This document shows positions 1-7,348 of a stretch of DNA of 17,144 nucleotides, piece by piece; the stretch's first letter is position 1; each line of letters opens with the position of its first letter. The position numbers and the translations under genes are program-made. The notes under the pieces were generated by a model, which was not told the origin of the DNA, did not search any database, and was given only the letters and a program-made list of their open reading frames with translations. Source of the stretch: JL08 sp965363755 (GTDB lineage Bacteria > Pseudomonadota > Alphaproteobacteria > Rhodobacterales > Rhodobacteraceae). The DNA lies in assembly GCA_965363755.1 (NCBI GenBank), contig CBDTVL010000059.1:1-17144 (forward strand). Reading direction: 5' to 3'.

Positions 1-1191
1 CAGTTGTCCGAAATGCAGGACAGCCGGATTTCGGCAACCCTGAATGAAGATGGGTCATTTAGTGCCAAAGAGGAAGAAACCTATCAGACGCTACGTTCTG
101 AAATTGTGCTGCTGGTGAATGAACTGCACTTGCATAACAACCGGATCGAAGCGCTGATTGATCAGCTATACGGTATCAACCGCCGGATCATGGCGATTGA
201 TGGCTCGATGGTAAAACTTGCGGATCAGGCGCGGATTAACCGTCGTGAATTCATCGACGAATATCGTGGCCGCGAACTGGACCCCAACTGGTTGGCCGAA
301 ATGGCAAGAAAACCCGGTCGTGGCTGGCAGATGTTCATCGAACGCTCAACCACCAAGGTTGAAGATCTGCGCGCCGAGATGGCCCAGGTTGGGCAATATG
401 TTGGCCTCGATATTCCGGAATTCCGCCGTATCGTTCAGCAGGTTCAAAAGGGCGAGAAAGAAGCCCGTCAGGCCAAAAAAGAAATGGTCGAGGCGAACCT
501 GCGTCTGGTTATTTCGATTGCCAAAAAGTACACAAACCGCGGATTGCAATTCCTTGATCTTATTCAGGAAGGCAACATTGGCCTGATGAAGGCGGTCGAC
601 AAGTTTGAATACCGTCGTGGCTATAAATTCAGCACTTATGCGACGTGGTGGATCCGTCAGGCGATCACGCGCTCCATTGCGGATCAGGCACGGACCATTC
701 GTATTCCGGTGCACATGATCGAAACCATCAACAAGCTGGTGCGGACCAGCCGCCAGATGCTCCACGAGATTGGCCGCGAGCCGACCCCGGAAGAGTTGGC
801 TGAAAAACTGCAAATGCCGCTGGAGAAGGTTCGCAAGGTGATGAAAATCGCCAAGGAACCGATCTCGCTTGAGACACCGATTGGCGACGAAGAAGATAGC
901 CAACTTGGCGATTTCATCGAAGACAAGAATGCGGTTTTGCCGCTGGACAGCGCCATTCAGGAAAACCTGAAAGAGACCACAACCCGGGTTCTTGCCTCGC
1001 TGACACCGCGCGAAGAACGGGTTTTGCGGATGCGGTTTGGCATTGGCATGAACACGGATCATACTTTGGAAGAAGTGGGCCAGCAGTTTAGCGTCACCCG
1101 CGAACGCATTCGCCAGATCGAGGCGAAGGCACTGCGCAAACTCAAACATCCGTCACGCAGCCGCAAACTCCGTTCATTCCTGGATCAGTAA
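1..1191 (+). CDS. rpoD: RNA polymerase primary sigma factor RpoD (sigma70), 5'-truncated by window edge
   Basis: The reading frame is open from the first base, so the gene begins before the window; about 396 C-terminal residues are present of a protein that is usually over 600 residues in this group. It directs core RNA polymerase to housekeeping promoters. Seen here in order: the end of the non-conserved region; region 2 (about nt 481-720) with the core-binding and -10 recognition stretches, including FSTYATWWIRQAITRSIADQ; region 3 (about nt 720-930); and region 4 (about nt 997-1180) with LTPREERVLRMRFGIG and the -35-binding helix-turn-helix VTRERIRQIEAKALRKLKHP. The protein ends in the normal way (SFLDQ) and is followed by a strong terminator. 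Family assignment is essentially certain. Nothing in the visible part looks degenerate, and the TTG at base 4 is not a real start. Confidence 0.98.
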   Translation, partial: QLSEMQDSRISATLNEDGSFSAKEEETYQTLRSEIVLLVNELHLHNNRIEALIDQLYGINRRIMAIDGSMVKLADQARINRREFIDEYRGRELDPNWLAEMARKPGRGWQMFIERSTTKVEDLRAEMAQVGQYVGLDIPEFRRIVQQVQKGEKEARQAKKEMVEANLRLVISIAKKYTNRGLQFLDLIQEGNIGLMKAVDKFEYRRGYKFSTYATWWIRQAITRSIADQARTIRIPVHMIETINKLVRTSRQMLHEIGREPTPEELAEKLQMPLEKVRKVMKIAKEPISLETPIGDEEDSQLGDFIEDKNAVLPLDSAIQENLKETTTRVLASLTPREERVLRMRFGIGMNTDHTLEEVGQQFSVTRERIRQIEAKALRKLKHPSRSRKLRSFLDQ

Positions 1192-1218
1192 ATCGCAGCA
1201 ATTATGTGCATTTGAGAC

Positions 1219-1248
1219 AAGGCCGCTTCGGATCGAAGCGGCCTTTTT
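1219..1248 (+). terminator. Rho-independent terminator of rpoD
   Basis: A perfect 10-bp GC-rich stem (GGCCGCTTCG at 1221-1230 and CGAAGCGGCC at 1234-1243) closes a 3-nt loop and is followed by TTTTT at 1244-1248. AA at 1219-1220 can pair with the first T residues. It lies 28 nt after the rpoD stop, so it should end the rpoD transcript and isolate it from the next gene. Confidence 0.93.
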
Positions 1249-1363
1249 CGTCCTCAGCAGATAGTCGCCTGAATCATTGGTACCCGTTGTTTTGGCAAAG
1301 GCCTTGATCGCGACAGCAACAGCAATACTTTTGATGGACATAATAGATTTGGGAGCATGAGAC

Positions 1364-1783
1364 ATGAAAGTGATCGTCATCGGGTGCGCGGCCTTCGCGT
1401 TATTGATCGGAACACTCCCGGCGAGCGCTAATTCGTTTCGGGCACGCAATACACTGACTGTGAACCCGATTACTGCGACCGAATTTGAAGTAGTTAAAAA
1501 GGCGTCATCAAGCCCGCGTGCGATGTGGTGTGCGGCGTCGGATTTTAGTGGACGGGGTTTGGGTAGGTATAAGAAAACAGATCTGATTATTAAGACTCCG
1601 ATCGGGCCTAGCGTCACACAGCCGGGACGCATCGGTGTGGTGTTTACAATCGATCCTGATAAATCAGATGTTCCGCCCTCCAAATCAGGCTCCGTAACGG
1701 TTAAGACCGCTGGCGCGAGTTTGAGCGTCGGGCATGCCCAGACGTTTTGTGGTGATTCCATTTCCCCGTTTGGCCGCCGCTGA
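1364..1783 (+). CDS. Small exported protein of unknown function, paralogue 1
   Basis: I do not recognise the family. The product has 139 residues and begins with a typical Sec signal peptide: MK, a hydrophobic stretch to about residue 18, then PASA with likely cleavage near residues 22-23. The mature part is about 115 residues, rich in Ser, Thr and Gly, with two cysteines in the motifs WCAASD (around 55-60) and TFC (around 127-129) that could form a disulfide in the periplasm. It is clearly a paralogue of the gene starting at 1907: both share VNP[IL]TATEFEVV, WCAASD, GPSVT.PGR.GV.FTIDP and TVK/TIKT.GASLS. GGGAG at 1351-1355 is a plausible ribosome binding site for the ATG at 1364. A CATAAT hexamer at 1339-1344 could be a -10 element, but no good -35 is visible. 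Extracytoplasmic location is inferred from the signal peptide; the role is unknown. Confidence 0.8.
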   Translation: MKVIVIGCAAFALLIGTLPASANSFRARNTLTVNPITATEFEVVKKASSSPRAMWCAASDFSGRGLGRYKKTDLIIKTPIGPSVTQPGRIGVVFTIDPDKSDVPPSKSGSVTVKTAGASLSVGHAQTFCGDSISPFGRR

Positions 1784-1906
1784 CTCCTTGGTTTTTGACC
1801 TGTCGACCGTGAACCTCGATCTCTGACCTCTGACGTGGCAAACTGAGCGAGAGTGGGGATTCATCCGCACAATTGGACTGCATCAAAGCATGAGGGAGTA
1901 TCCGAA

Positions 1907-2317
1907 ATGAAAGCCATCATCAGCGCAATCTCAGCCTTGTTGATCAGCGGGTTTCCCGCCAGTGCCGATTCGTTCAAGTCAATGAACAGACTTGACGTTA
2001 ATCCTTTAACAGCGACTGAATTTGAAGTGGTTCAGGGCCGGAGATCTAGCCCGAAAAAGATTTGGTGCGCTGCGTCCGACTATTCGCAGCGCGCATTGGG
2101 CCAGTCTTCAAAAACCGACATCACCATTAATACGCCGAGCGGACCTAGCGTGACCGAGCCTGGCCGAAAGGGCGTGGGTTTTACCATCGACCCAAATCAA
2201 ATGGCTCCGGTCAAATCATCTACGGTGACCATCAAGACCGTTGGTGCGAGTTTGTCCGCGTCCCATGCATCAACCTTCTGCCGCGATGCCAGGTTTCCGA
2301 CAGGGAGCAAGAGGTAA
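1907..2317 (+). CDS. Small exported protein of unknown function, paralogue 2
   Basis: This 136-residue product is a paralogue of the gene at 1364-1783, with more than half of its positions identical by eye. The frame is open further upstream (to 1853), but the ATG at 1907 is chosen because GAGGGAG (1892-1898) sits just before it and because the protein then begins with a signal peptide (MKAIISAISALLISGFPASA). The same two cysteine motifs are kept (WCAASD and TFC), as are VNPLTATEFEVV and GPSVTEPGR. The N-terminal half of the mature domain is the better conserved part, while the region after FTIDP differs in length and composition. It lies 123 nt after its paralogue, with no terminator-like hairpin between them, so the two may be co-transcribed. 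Function unknown; no catalytic motif seen. Confidence 0.8.
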   Translation: MKAIISAISALLISGFPASADSFKSMNRLDVNPLTATEFEVVQGRRSSPKKIWCAASDYSQRALGQSSKTDITINTPSGPSVTEPGRKGVGFTIDPNQMAPVKSSTVTIKTVGASLSASHASTFCRDARFPTGSKR

Positions 2318-2438
2318 GGGGCCATCTTAGGGTGTGTCTCGCCACGTGCTGACGGACCTAAGAGGTCGGGTACCGATAAATCCTCTATGTTGCGACGCCA
2401 TTTCCCCTCTACCCAAAGTGTAGCGGGTGTCCTATAGT

Positions 2439-2447
2439 TGTGGATAA
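2439..2447 (-). promoter_or_regulatory. Perfect DnaA box upstream of nrdR
   Basis: The plus strand reads TGTGGATAA, the complement of TTATCCACA, the strongest form of the DnaA box. It lies 51 nt before the nrdR start codon. A -10-like hexamer TATAGT sits directly upstream at 2433-2438, which would put a transcription start on or next to the box; its -35 (TACCCA at 2410-2415, 17-bp spacer) is weak. An exact match to this 9-mer is expected about once per 130 kb on both strands at even base composition. Function as a regulatory site is inference. Confidence 0.45.
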
Positions 2448-2498
2448 GTGGGCCAATAGTCCCACAATGAGGCGGAAAAAGATAAAAGGGGGACGGCC

Positions 2499-2969
2499 AT
2501 GCGCTGCCCGTTTTGCGGAAATATCGACACGCAAGTGAAAGACAGCCGGCCGGCAGAGGATCATGTTTCGATCCGTCGTCGACGGTTTTGCCCGGCATGT
2601 GGTGGTCGGTTTACCACCTATGAGCGCGTGCAATTGCGGGATCTGGTTGTGATCAAATCCAGTGGCAAACGTGAAGATTTCGATCGTACCAAGCTGGAGC
2701 GCTCTATCCGCATTTCGATGCAAAAGCGTCCCATTGATCCTGAGCGTATCGATCAGATGATTTCTGGCATCGTGCGACGATTGGAAAGCATGGGCGAGAC
2801 TGATATCGGGTCCAAACAGATCGGGGAGATCGTGATGGAGGCGCTCGCACGGATCGATACCGTAGCCTATGTGCGGTTTGCGTCCGTTTATAAGAACTTC
2901 CAGGCGGCCGACGATTTTGACAAGTTTGTCAGCGAGTTACGCCCGGATGCGCCTCCAGAAGACGCGTGA
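2499..2969 (+). CDS. nrdR: Transcriptional repressor NrdR
   Basis: NrdR is a nucleotide-sensing repressor of ribonucleotide reductase operons. The 156-residue length is typical. The N-terminal zinc ribbon is intact (Cys3, Cys6, Cys31, Cys34 in CPFC and CPAC) and is joined to the basic stretch SIRRRRF. The ATP-cone domain that senses ATP/dATP follows (about residues 48-138), starting with VVIKSSGKREDFDRTKLERS. The ATG at 2499 is preceded by the purine-rich AGGGGGA (2487-2493). The stop overlaps the GTG start of ribD by 4 nt, so the two are translationally coupled; this pairing is common in proteobacteria. A perfect DnaA box lies upstream (2439-2447). No clear NrdR box is seen in front of this gene. 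Confidence 0.97.
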   Translation: MRCPFCGNIDTQVKDSRPAEDHVSIRRRRFCPACGGRFTTYERVQLRDLVVIKSSGKREDFDRTKLERSIRISMQKRPIDPERIDQMISGIVRRLESMGETDIGSKQIGEIVMEALARIDTVAYVRFASVYKNFQAADDFDKFVSELRPDAPPEDA

Positions 2970-4066
2970 GCGCGCAAGACATCCGCTACATGGCGCTGGC
3001 CCTTTCACTGGGGCGGCGCGGACAAGGGGCTGTTTGGCCTAATCCGGCTGTTGGTTGTGTGATTGTGAAAGAGGGTCGCGTTGTTGGCAGGGGCTGGACG
3101 CAACCGGGCGGGCGGCCTCATGCCGAGACTGTGGCCTTAGCGCAGGCCGGAGAGGCGGCGCGCGGTGCCGATGTTTATGTCAGCCTTGAACCTTGCGCAC
3201 ATACTGGACAAACACCGCCCTGCGCCCAGGCCCTGATTGACGCGGGAGTTGCCCGGGTCATTTGCGCGATTGAAGACGTTGACACCCGTGTTGCAGGGCG
3301 CGGTTTTGCGATGCTTGGCACCGCCGGCATTGAGGTCACAAGAGATGTTCTCGCTGACGAGGCCGCAGAAGACCACGCCGGGTTCTTTTTGAAAACCGAA
3401 CTTGGCCGCCCGTTTGTGACCCTCAAACTTGGCAATAGTTTTGATGGCCGTATTGCAACCGCGGCTGGTGAAAGTAAGTGGATCACAGGACCCAACGCGC
3501 GTCGTGTCGTCCATGCAATGCGGGCGCGCCATGATGCAGTTCTGGTTGGTGCAGGAACCGCGCGCAGCGATGATCCGGCCTTGACAGTGCGAGATATGGG
3601 GGCAGTGCACCAACCGGTCCGTGTGGTGACCTCGCGCCGCCTTGATCTGCCGCTGATGGGGCAATTGGCACGCAGCGCCAAAGATGTTCCGCTTTGGCTG
3701 TGTCATGGCACCGACGCTGACTCAAATCTTGTTTCAGCATGGCGGGGATTGGGCGCAGTACTGCTGCCTTGTGCGGCGCGGGGTGGACAGTTGGAACCAG
3801 TGGACGTTTTGCGCCAGTTGGCAAATGCTGGCCTGACAAGGGTTTTTTGTGAAGGCGGCAGCTCCTTGGCCGCGTCTTTGCTATGCGCCGATCTGGTGGA
3901 TGAGCTGGTAGGCTTTGACGCCGGTCTGGTGATCGGTGCAGAAGGACTGCCTGCAATTGGTGCAATGGGGGTCAGCGCTTTGTCTGATGCGCCACGGTTC
4001 TCATTGATTGAAACCCATGCCGTCGGTGGCGACGTAATGCACCGCTGGGCTCGCGTGACCCGGTAG
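2966..4066 (+). CDS. ribD: Bifunctional pyrimidine deaminase / reductase RibD
   Basis: RibD catalyses steps two and three of riboflavin synthesis: zinc-dependent deamination of the pyrimidine produced by GTP cyclohydrolase II, then NADPH-dependent reduction of its ribosyl side chain. The product has 366 residues. The deaminase domain (about 1-145) carries the zinc and catalytic residues His52 and Glu54 in HAE and Cys77 and Cys86 in the SLEPCAHTGQTPPC motif. The reductase domain (about 150-366) begins with RPFVTLKLGNSFDGRIAT and contains WITGPNARR and GAGTARSDDPALTVR. The GTG start overlaps the nrdR stop (GTGA); an ATG eight codons later is possible but would lose the coupling. It ends 2 bp from the stop of the convergent kpsC, with no terminator between them. 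The next pathway genes appear only after the 4.6-kb capsule block. Confidence 0.96.
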   Translation: MSAQDIRYMALALSLGRRGQGAVWPNPAVGCVIVKEGRVVGRGWTQPGGRPHAETVALAQAGEAARGADVYVSLEPCAHTGQTPPCAQALIDAGVARVICAIEDVDTRVAGRGFAMLGTAGIEVTRDVLADEAAEDHAGFFLKTELGRPFVTLKLGNSFDGRIATAAGESKWITGPNARRVVHAMRARHDAVLVGAGTARSDDPALTVRDMGAVHQPVRVVTSRRLDLPLMGQLARSAKDVPLWLCHGTDADSNLVSAWRGLGAVLLPCAARGGQLEPVDVLRQLANAGLTRVFCEGGSSLAASLLCADLVDELVGFDAGLVIGAEGLPAIGAMGVSALSDAPRFSLIETHAVGGDVMHRWARVTR

Positions 4067-4068
4067 GC

Positions 4069-6096
4069 CTATCTCCACAGATGCGATTGGCTGGCAAATA
4101 GACCCTGCAGTTTTGACAGAATGCGGTTGGCAGAACCGGGGCGAATAATGTGACCGTTCGCCAGTCTCTCTAGGATGACTTCCGGCGGGCAGGCGGTTTT
4201 GGTCACGGGATCAAAATAGCGCGGATAGTCTATCAACGCAGCGTGGGCCAACCCTTCCAAGGTCAAAGTTGCTTTCCGTCGGGGAGGAACCGCGCCGCGA
4301 TCTTCCGTCAGCCCCCAGCCAGCGTAAAACGGCACGCCGAGAGTGACAACTGGCACCGCGCGCAACAACGCCTCGAACCCCAATAGTGACGTCATTGTCC
4401 ATACTTCGCTGACCTGTGCCAGCAAGGCCAGCGGGTCCGCGTTATGCGCCACGACATCTGCGAACTGTTCTGCATCTACAGACCCGCTGCGAAGCCCCGC
4501 TTCGACATCGGGGTGGGGTTTGTAGATAATCACCGCCTCTGGCCGTGCAGCGCGCACGGCACCTAGAAGGTCGCGATTTGTGCGAATTGCGTCGGTGCCC
4601 ATGATGATCGAGGCATCGTCTTCGACCTGACCCGGCACAAGGATACGGTGGCCTTCGGGCAAATCAGGCAACCCGCCGCCCAGATTGTATTTGCTGATGT
4701 GCTTGTCACTCAGAGACCGGATCAGTTCTTGTGCGCGCGCGGCCTGATCAGGGCGCAATTCCGCGCGGGCAGCAATCAGGTGTTCAAGGCGGCTGGGTTT
4801 GGTTGGATCATAGTAGATGCCCAAATCGTCGGCGATGAGCGAGAGCGCAGGCACGAGTTCAGCTCCCAAGCCACGCGAGCGCAAGAAACCATCCTCGATC
4901 CGATGCGCGCCCTCATGGTCTGGCCCGGCTTTACCGGCCCAGACCATCCATTTGCGCCCTGAGGTCCCGGCCAGATCAAGCGCTTTGTTCGCATCATTTT
5001 GAAAAATAAGCCCTTTTGAAGTGCCAAACACATTTTGAAAGTGGCTGCGTTTCCACAACCGGATTTCACTGGCAACCCACCCCATCCGGTCAGCACGCCA
5101 GGCGGCAGTTCGTGCCTCAAGTGTGCTGAGAACGTCTTCAAGTTCGCACAGTTGATCCCTGTAAGGATCATACCATGTCGGATATGTGATCATTGCAGCA
5201 GCAAAAAGTTGTGCCCGGGTCAGCTTGCGTTCGCGCCGCGGCACAGGATATTCGTCAACAGTCAGACCCCAGCCGGCGTAGAACGGCTGACCAAAAACAC
5301 GCGGTTTGTGCCCGGCGTAAATTGCCTCAAATCCCATTTGCGATGACACTGTGTAGACCCCAACCGCTCCCTCAAACAGGGACCAGGGGCTGACCGCATC
5401 AGTGAGCAGTGAAATGCGGCCGTTTTCATCTTCGGGGCCAAAGTAGCCGTCCCGGTGACCGGCACGGGTCTCAGGATGAGATTTGATGATCACTCTGGCG
5501 CCGGGGTGTTCCTCTTGCGCAAATACCAGCATTTCCAGAAATTGTGCCCGCCCCGCTCCGCTGGCGGCGACAGATGCATCACCTTTTGTCTGGTCGATAA
5601 CTAACACATAGCCAGGATCGGGCACGGGGGCTTGCGGATCAAACCCACTGTATTTGGACAAGTGAGCGTCTTTGATCCGTTCTACGGCACTTCGAGCTCG
5701 ATCCATCAGAGCTGTATCGTCAAGGGGATGCGTCGTCAGAAGTTGTTCCAGATCAGAAGGGGCTGCAGGGTCAAAATGCACGCCCGAACTGTCCAGCAGC
5801 AGACCAAGCGGAGCTTCGCCCGCACGACCGGGATGCAATGAGCGCAAAAAAGCATCCTCGACGCGCAGAAGGTCAACACTGTATTTGTTCGAGACAGAAA
5901 TACCGCGATGTGACGTCGGACTTTGGCCCCAGATGCCGACCAGATCATCGGAACGGGGCAGGCCAAGGCGTATTTCATAGCCCGCCAGTTGCAATATTCG
6001 GCGCAATCGACGCTGCAGTAAAAACCCACCGTTATAAACGAAAAGCCGCCGAGGGGTTGGCCCCTCGGCGGCATTGTTTCCAGTGTCGGCCAACAT
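4069..6096 (-). CDS. kpsC: Capsule linker beta-Kdo transferase KpsC (two-module)
   Basis: KpsC extends the poly-beta-Kdo linker that joins group-2-type capsular polysaccharide to its lyso-phosphatidylglycerol anchor, acting at the cytoplasmic face of the inner membrane. The 675-residue product shows the family's internal duplication. Module 1 has EDAFLRS, KYSG, KSHPE (about 205-209) and GFEAIYAG...PFYAGWGLT (about 255-279). Module 2 has EDGFLRS, KYNLGGG, KPHPD (about 526-530) and GFEALLRA...PFYAGWGLT (about 574-597). Both modules keep the K-x-H-P and PFYAGWGLT motifs, so both are probably active. I chose the ATG at 6096, one base after the stop of the preceding export gene; a TTG at 6138 would overlap that gene by 41 nt and adds no conserved sequence. 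It is the last gene of the minus-strand block and converges on ribD. Confidence 0.93.
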   Translation of the reverse strand: MLADTGNNAAEGPTPRRLFVYNGGFLLQRRLRRILQLAGYEIRLGLPRSDDLVGIWGQSPTSHRGISVSNKYSVDLLRVEDAFLRSLHPGRAGEAPLGLLLDSSGVHFDPAAPSDLEQLLTTHPLDDTALMDRARSAVERIKDAHLSKYSGFDPQAPVPDPGYVLVIDQTKGDASVAASGAGRAQFLEMLVFAQEEHPGARVIIKSHPETRAGHRDGYFGPEDENGRISLLTDAVSPWSLFEGAVGVYTVSSQMGFEAIYAGHKPRVFGQPFYAGWGLTVDEYPVPRRERKLTRAQLFAAAMITYPTWYDPYRDQLCELEDVLSTLEARTAAWRADRMGWVASEIRLWKRSHFQNVFGTSKGLIFQNDANKALDLAGTSGRKWMVWAGKAGPDHEGAHRIEDGFLRSRGLGAELVPALSLIADDLGIYYDPTKPSRLEHLIAARAELRPDQAARAQELIRSLSDKHISKYNLGGGLPDLPEGHRILVPGQVEDDASIIMGTDAIRTNRDLLGAVRAARPEAVIIYKPHPDVEAGLRSGSVDAEQFADVVAHNADPLALLAQVSEVWTMTSLLGFEALLRAVPVVTLGVPFYAGWGLTEDRGAVPPRRKATLTLEGLAHAALIDYPRYFDPVTKTACPPEVILERLANGHIIRPGSANRILSKLQGLFASQSHLWR

Positions 6097-6097
6097 A

Positions 6098-7231
6098 TTA
6101 GTTGTTGGTGAACGCAGCCACGGCGCTGAGTGCGGCAAGAGAATTCGCCGTCGACGATATTGACTTGTCCCATTGTGTGAACGGCGCTTCGGTGACGTAA
6201 ACGGTGTCGCCGTCGCGGATCACAAAATCACGTGCAATAAACATGCCGTTGGGTTCGGTCAGATCAAGCACGTAGATCATACGCTGCGCACCGACCAGAT
6301 CATCCCGTCCCAGCAAGGGGTTGGCGACCTCGGCAGCTTCGTTGCGAAAGACAAAAACACCCGTTGGGTCAGCCGTGACCGAGGACAGTCCGCCAACTTG
6401 CGCAATGGCTTCAATCGCAGACAGGTTCTGGCTTTGAAACGCGACCTTCGCCTGGGTACCGGTAGCGCCTATCGCAGTGTAGGAACGTGTGTCTTCTTCG
6501 ACCAGAATACGATCACCTGCACGCAAGGCGATGTCCAGTTCCGGGTAATTATAGAGGTCCTGGAACCATACTTTGCCGCTGGAACGTCCGCGCGTCACGG
6601 TGATTTCGGCGATCTCGGGTTGAACGGTAACACCGCCAGCGCGAGCCAGCATTGTTGACAGGGTCCGCGTCGGACGCTCAATCGGGTAAACACCCTGAGC
6701 GCCAACTGAGCCTATCAAGGATACTGTTGAGCCGTCACCGGCAAGGCGGCGCACTTGGACTTGTGGATCGGGGGTCTGTTGTTCCAGTTTTTCGGTAATG
6801 ATCCGGCGGATGGCCTCGGGGCTATTGCCCGCAGCTCGGATGCGCCCAGCATAGGGCACAAAAATGAATCCGTCGCCGTCCACCTGTACCTCTTCCAGAA
6901 GGGTCGCATTTTGCTGTTCGCCAGCGAGCAGGCCGTCATCGACGTTTTCCCAGATTGTCAGCCCCAGTGTATCGCCAGCGCGAATGGTATCGGATCCCAG
7001 AATGGATGCGTTCTTGAATTCACTCGAAAACCCAAGTGTGGGCACAACTGCTGTGGCACGGGTGACTTGGTCATTGACTGCAATAACAAAGGCGTCGCCC
7101 TCTTTTTGTACTGATCCAGCATAGATTTGCTTTTTGCTCGGCCCGACCTGGGGCAGCCCGCAGGATGCCAAAACGGAAATAGCCGCAACGATAGCGATAG
7201 GTTTTACCCACCGTAATGCAAAGGGGTTCAC
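6098..7231 (-). CDS. Wza/KpsD-like outer-membrane polysaccharide export lipoprotein
   Basis: This is a member of the polysaccharide export (OPX) family, which forms the periplasmic and outer-membrane channel for capsule or exopolysaccharide. The 377-residue product begins with a signal peptide and lipobox L21-A22-S23-Cys24, so the mature protein is predicted to be lipid-anchored. The Poly_export domain spans about 77-160 (AGDTLGLTIWENVDDGLL, VDGDGFIFVPYAGRI). It is followed by two SLBB-type beta-grasp domains (about 169-240 and 251-345), each with a LI/AIGA start and an A.AGGV or AQVGGL turn. The length is near Wza (about 380) and much shorter than E. coli KpsD (about 560). The start is GTG at 7231, supported by GAGGAG a few bases upstream on the minus strand. 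It sits between kpsS and kpsC, so export of an ABC-dependent capsule is the likely job. Confidence 0.9.
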   Translation of the reverse strand: MNPFALRWVKPIAIVAAISVLASCGLPQVGPSKKQIYAGSVQKEGDAFVIAVNDQVTRATAVVPTLGFSSEFKNASILGSDTIRAGDTLGLTIWENVDDGLLAGEQQNATLLEEVQVDGDGFIFVPYAGRIRAAGNSPEAIRRIITEKLEQQTPDPQVQVRRLAGDGSTVSLIGSVGAQGVYPIERPTRTLSTMLARAGGVTVQPEIAEITVTRGRSSGKVWFQDLYNYPELDIALRAGDRILVEEDTRSYTAIGATGTQAKVAFQSQNLSAIEAIAQVGGLSSVTADPTGVFVFRNEAAEVANPLLGRDDLVGAQRMIYVLDLTEPNGMFIARDFVIRDGDTVYVTEAPFTQWDKSISSTANSLAALSAVAAFTNN

Positions 7232-7348
7232 TGCCCGGTCTCCTCGACCTATGAAATTTCTGCCTCAGACTTCGCCAGCTTTTCGTGGCGTATTTGGAAT
7301 AAGTTACCGGAATCCAGAATGAAAATCTACTGCCGGAGCGAGATTTGA

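Noticed and set aside
346..1149. Long minus-strand open frame inside rpoD
   Set aside because: It lies entirely antisense to a well-recognised gene and its translation has no recognisable domain.
4..1191. TTG at base 4 as start of the sigma factor gene
   Set aside because: The frame is open from base 1 and the protein starts in the middle of a sigma factor; the true start lies outside the window.
6097..6138. Upstream TTG start for kpsC
   Set aside because: It would overlap the export gene by 41 nt and adds no conserved residues; the ATG at 6096 follows the previous stop by one base.
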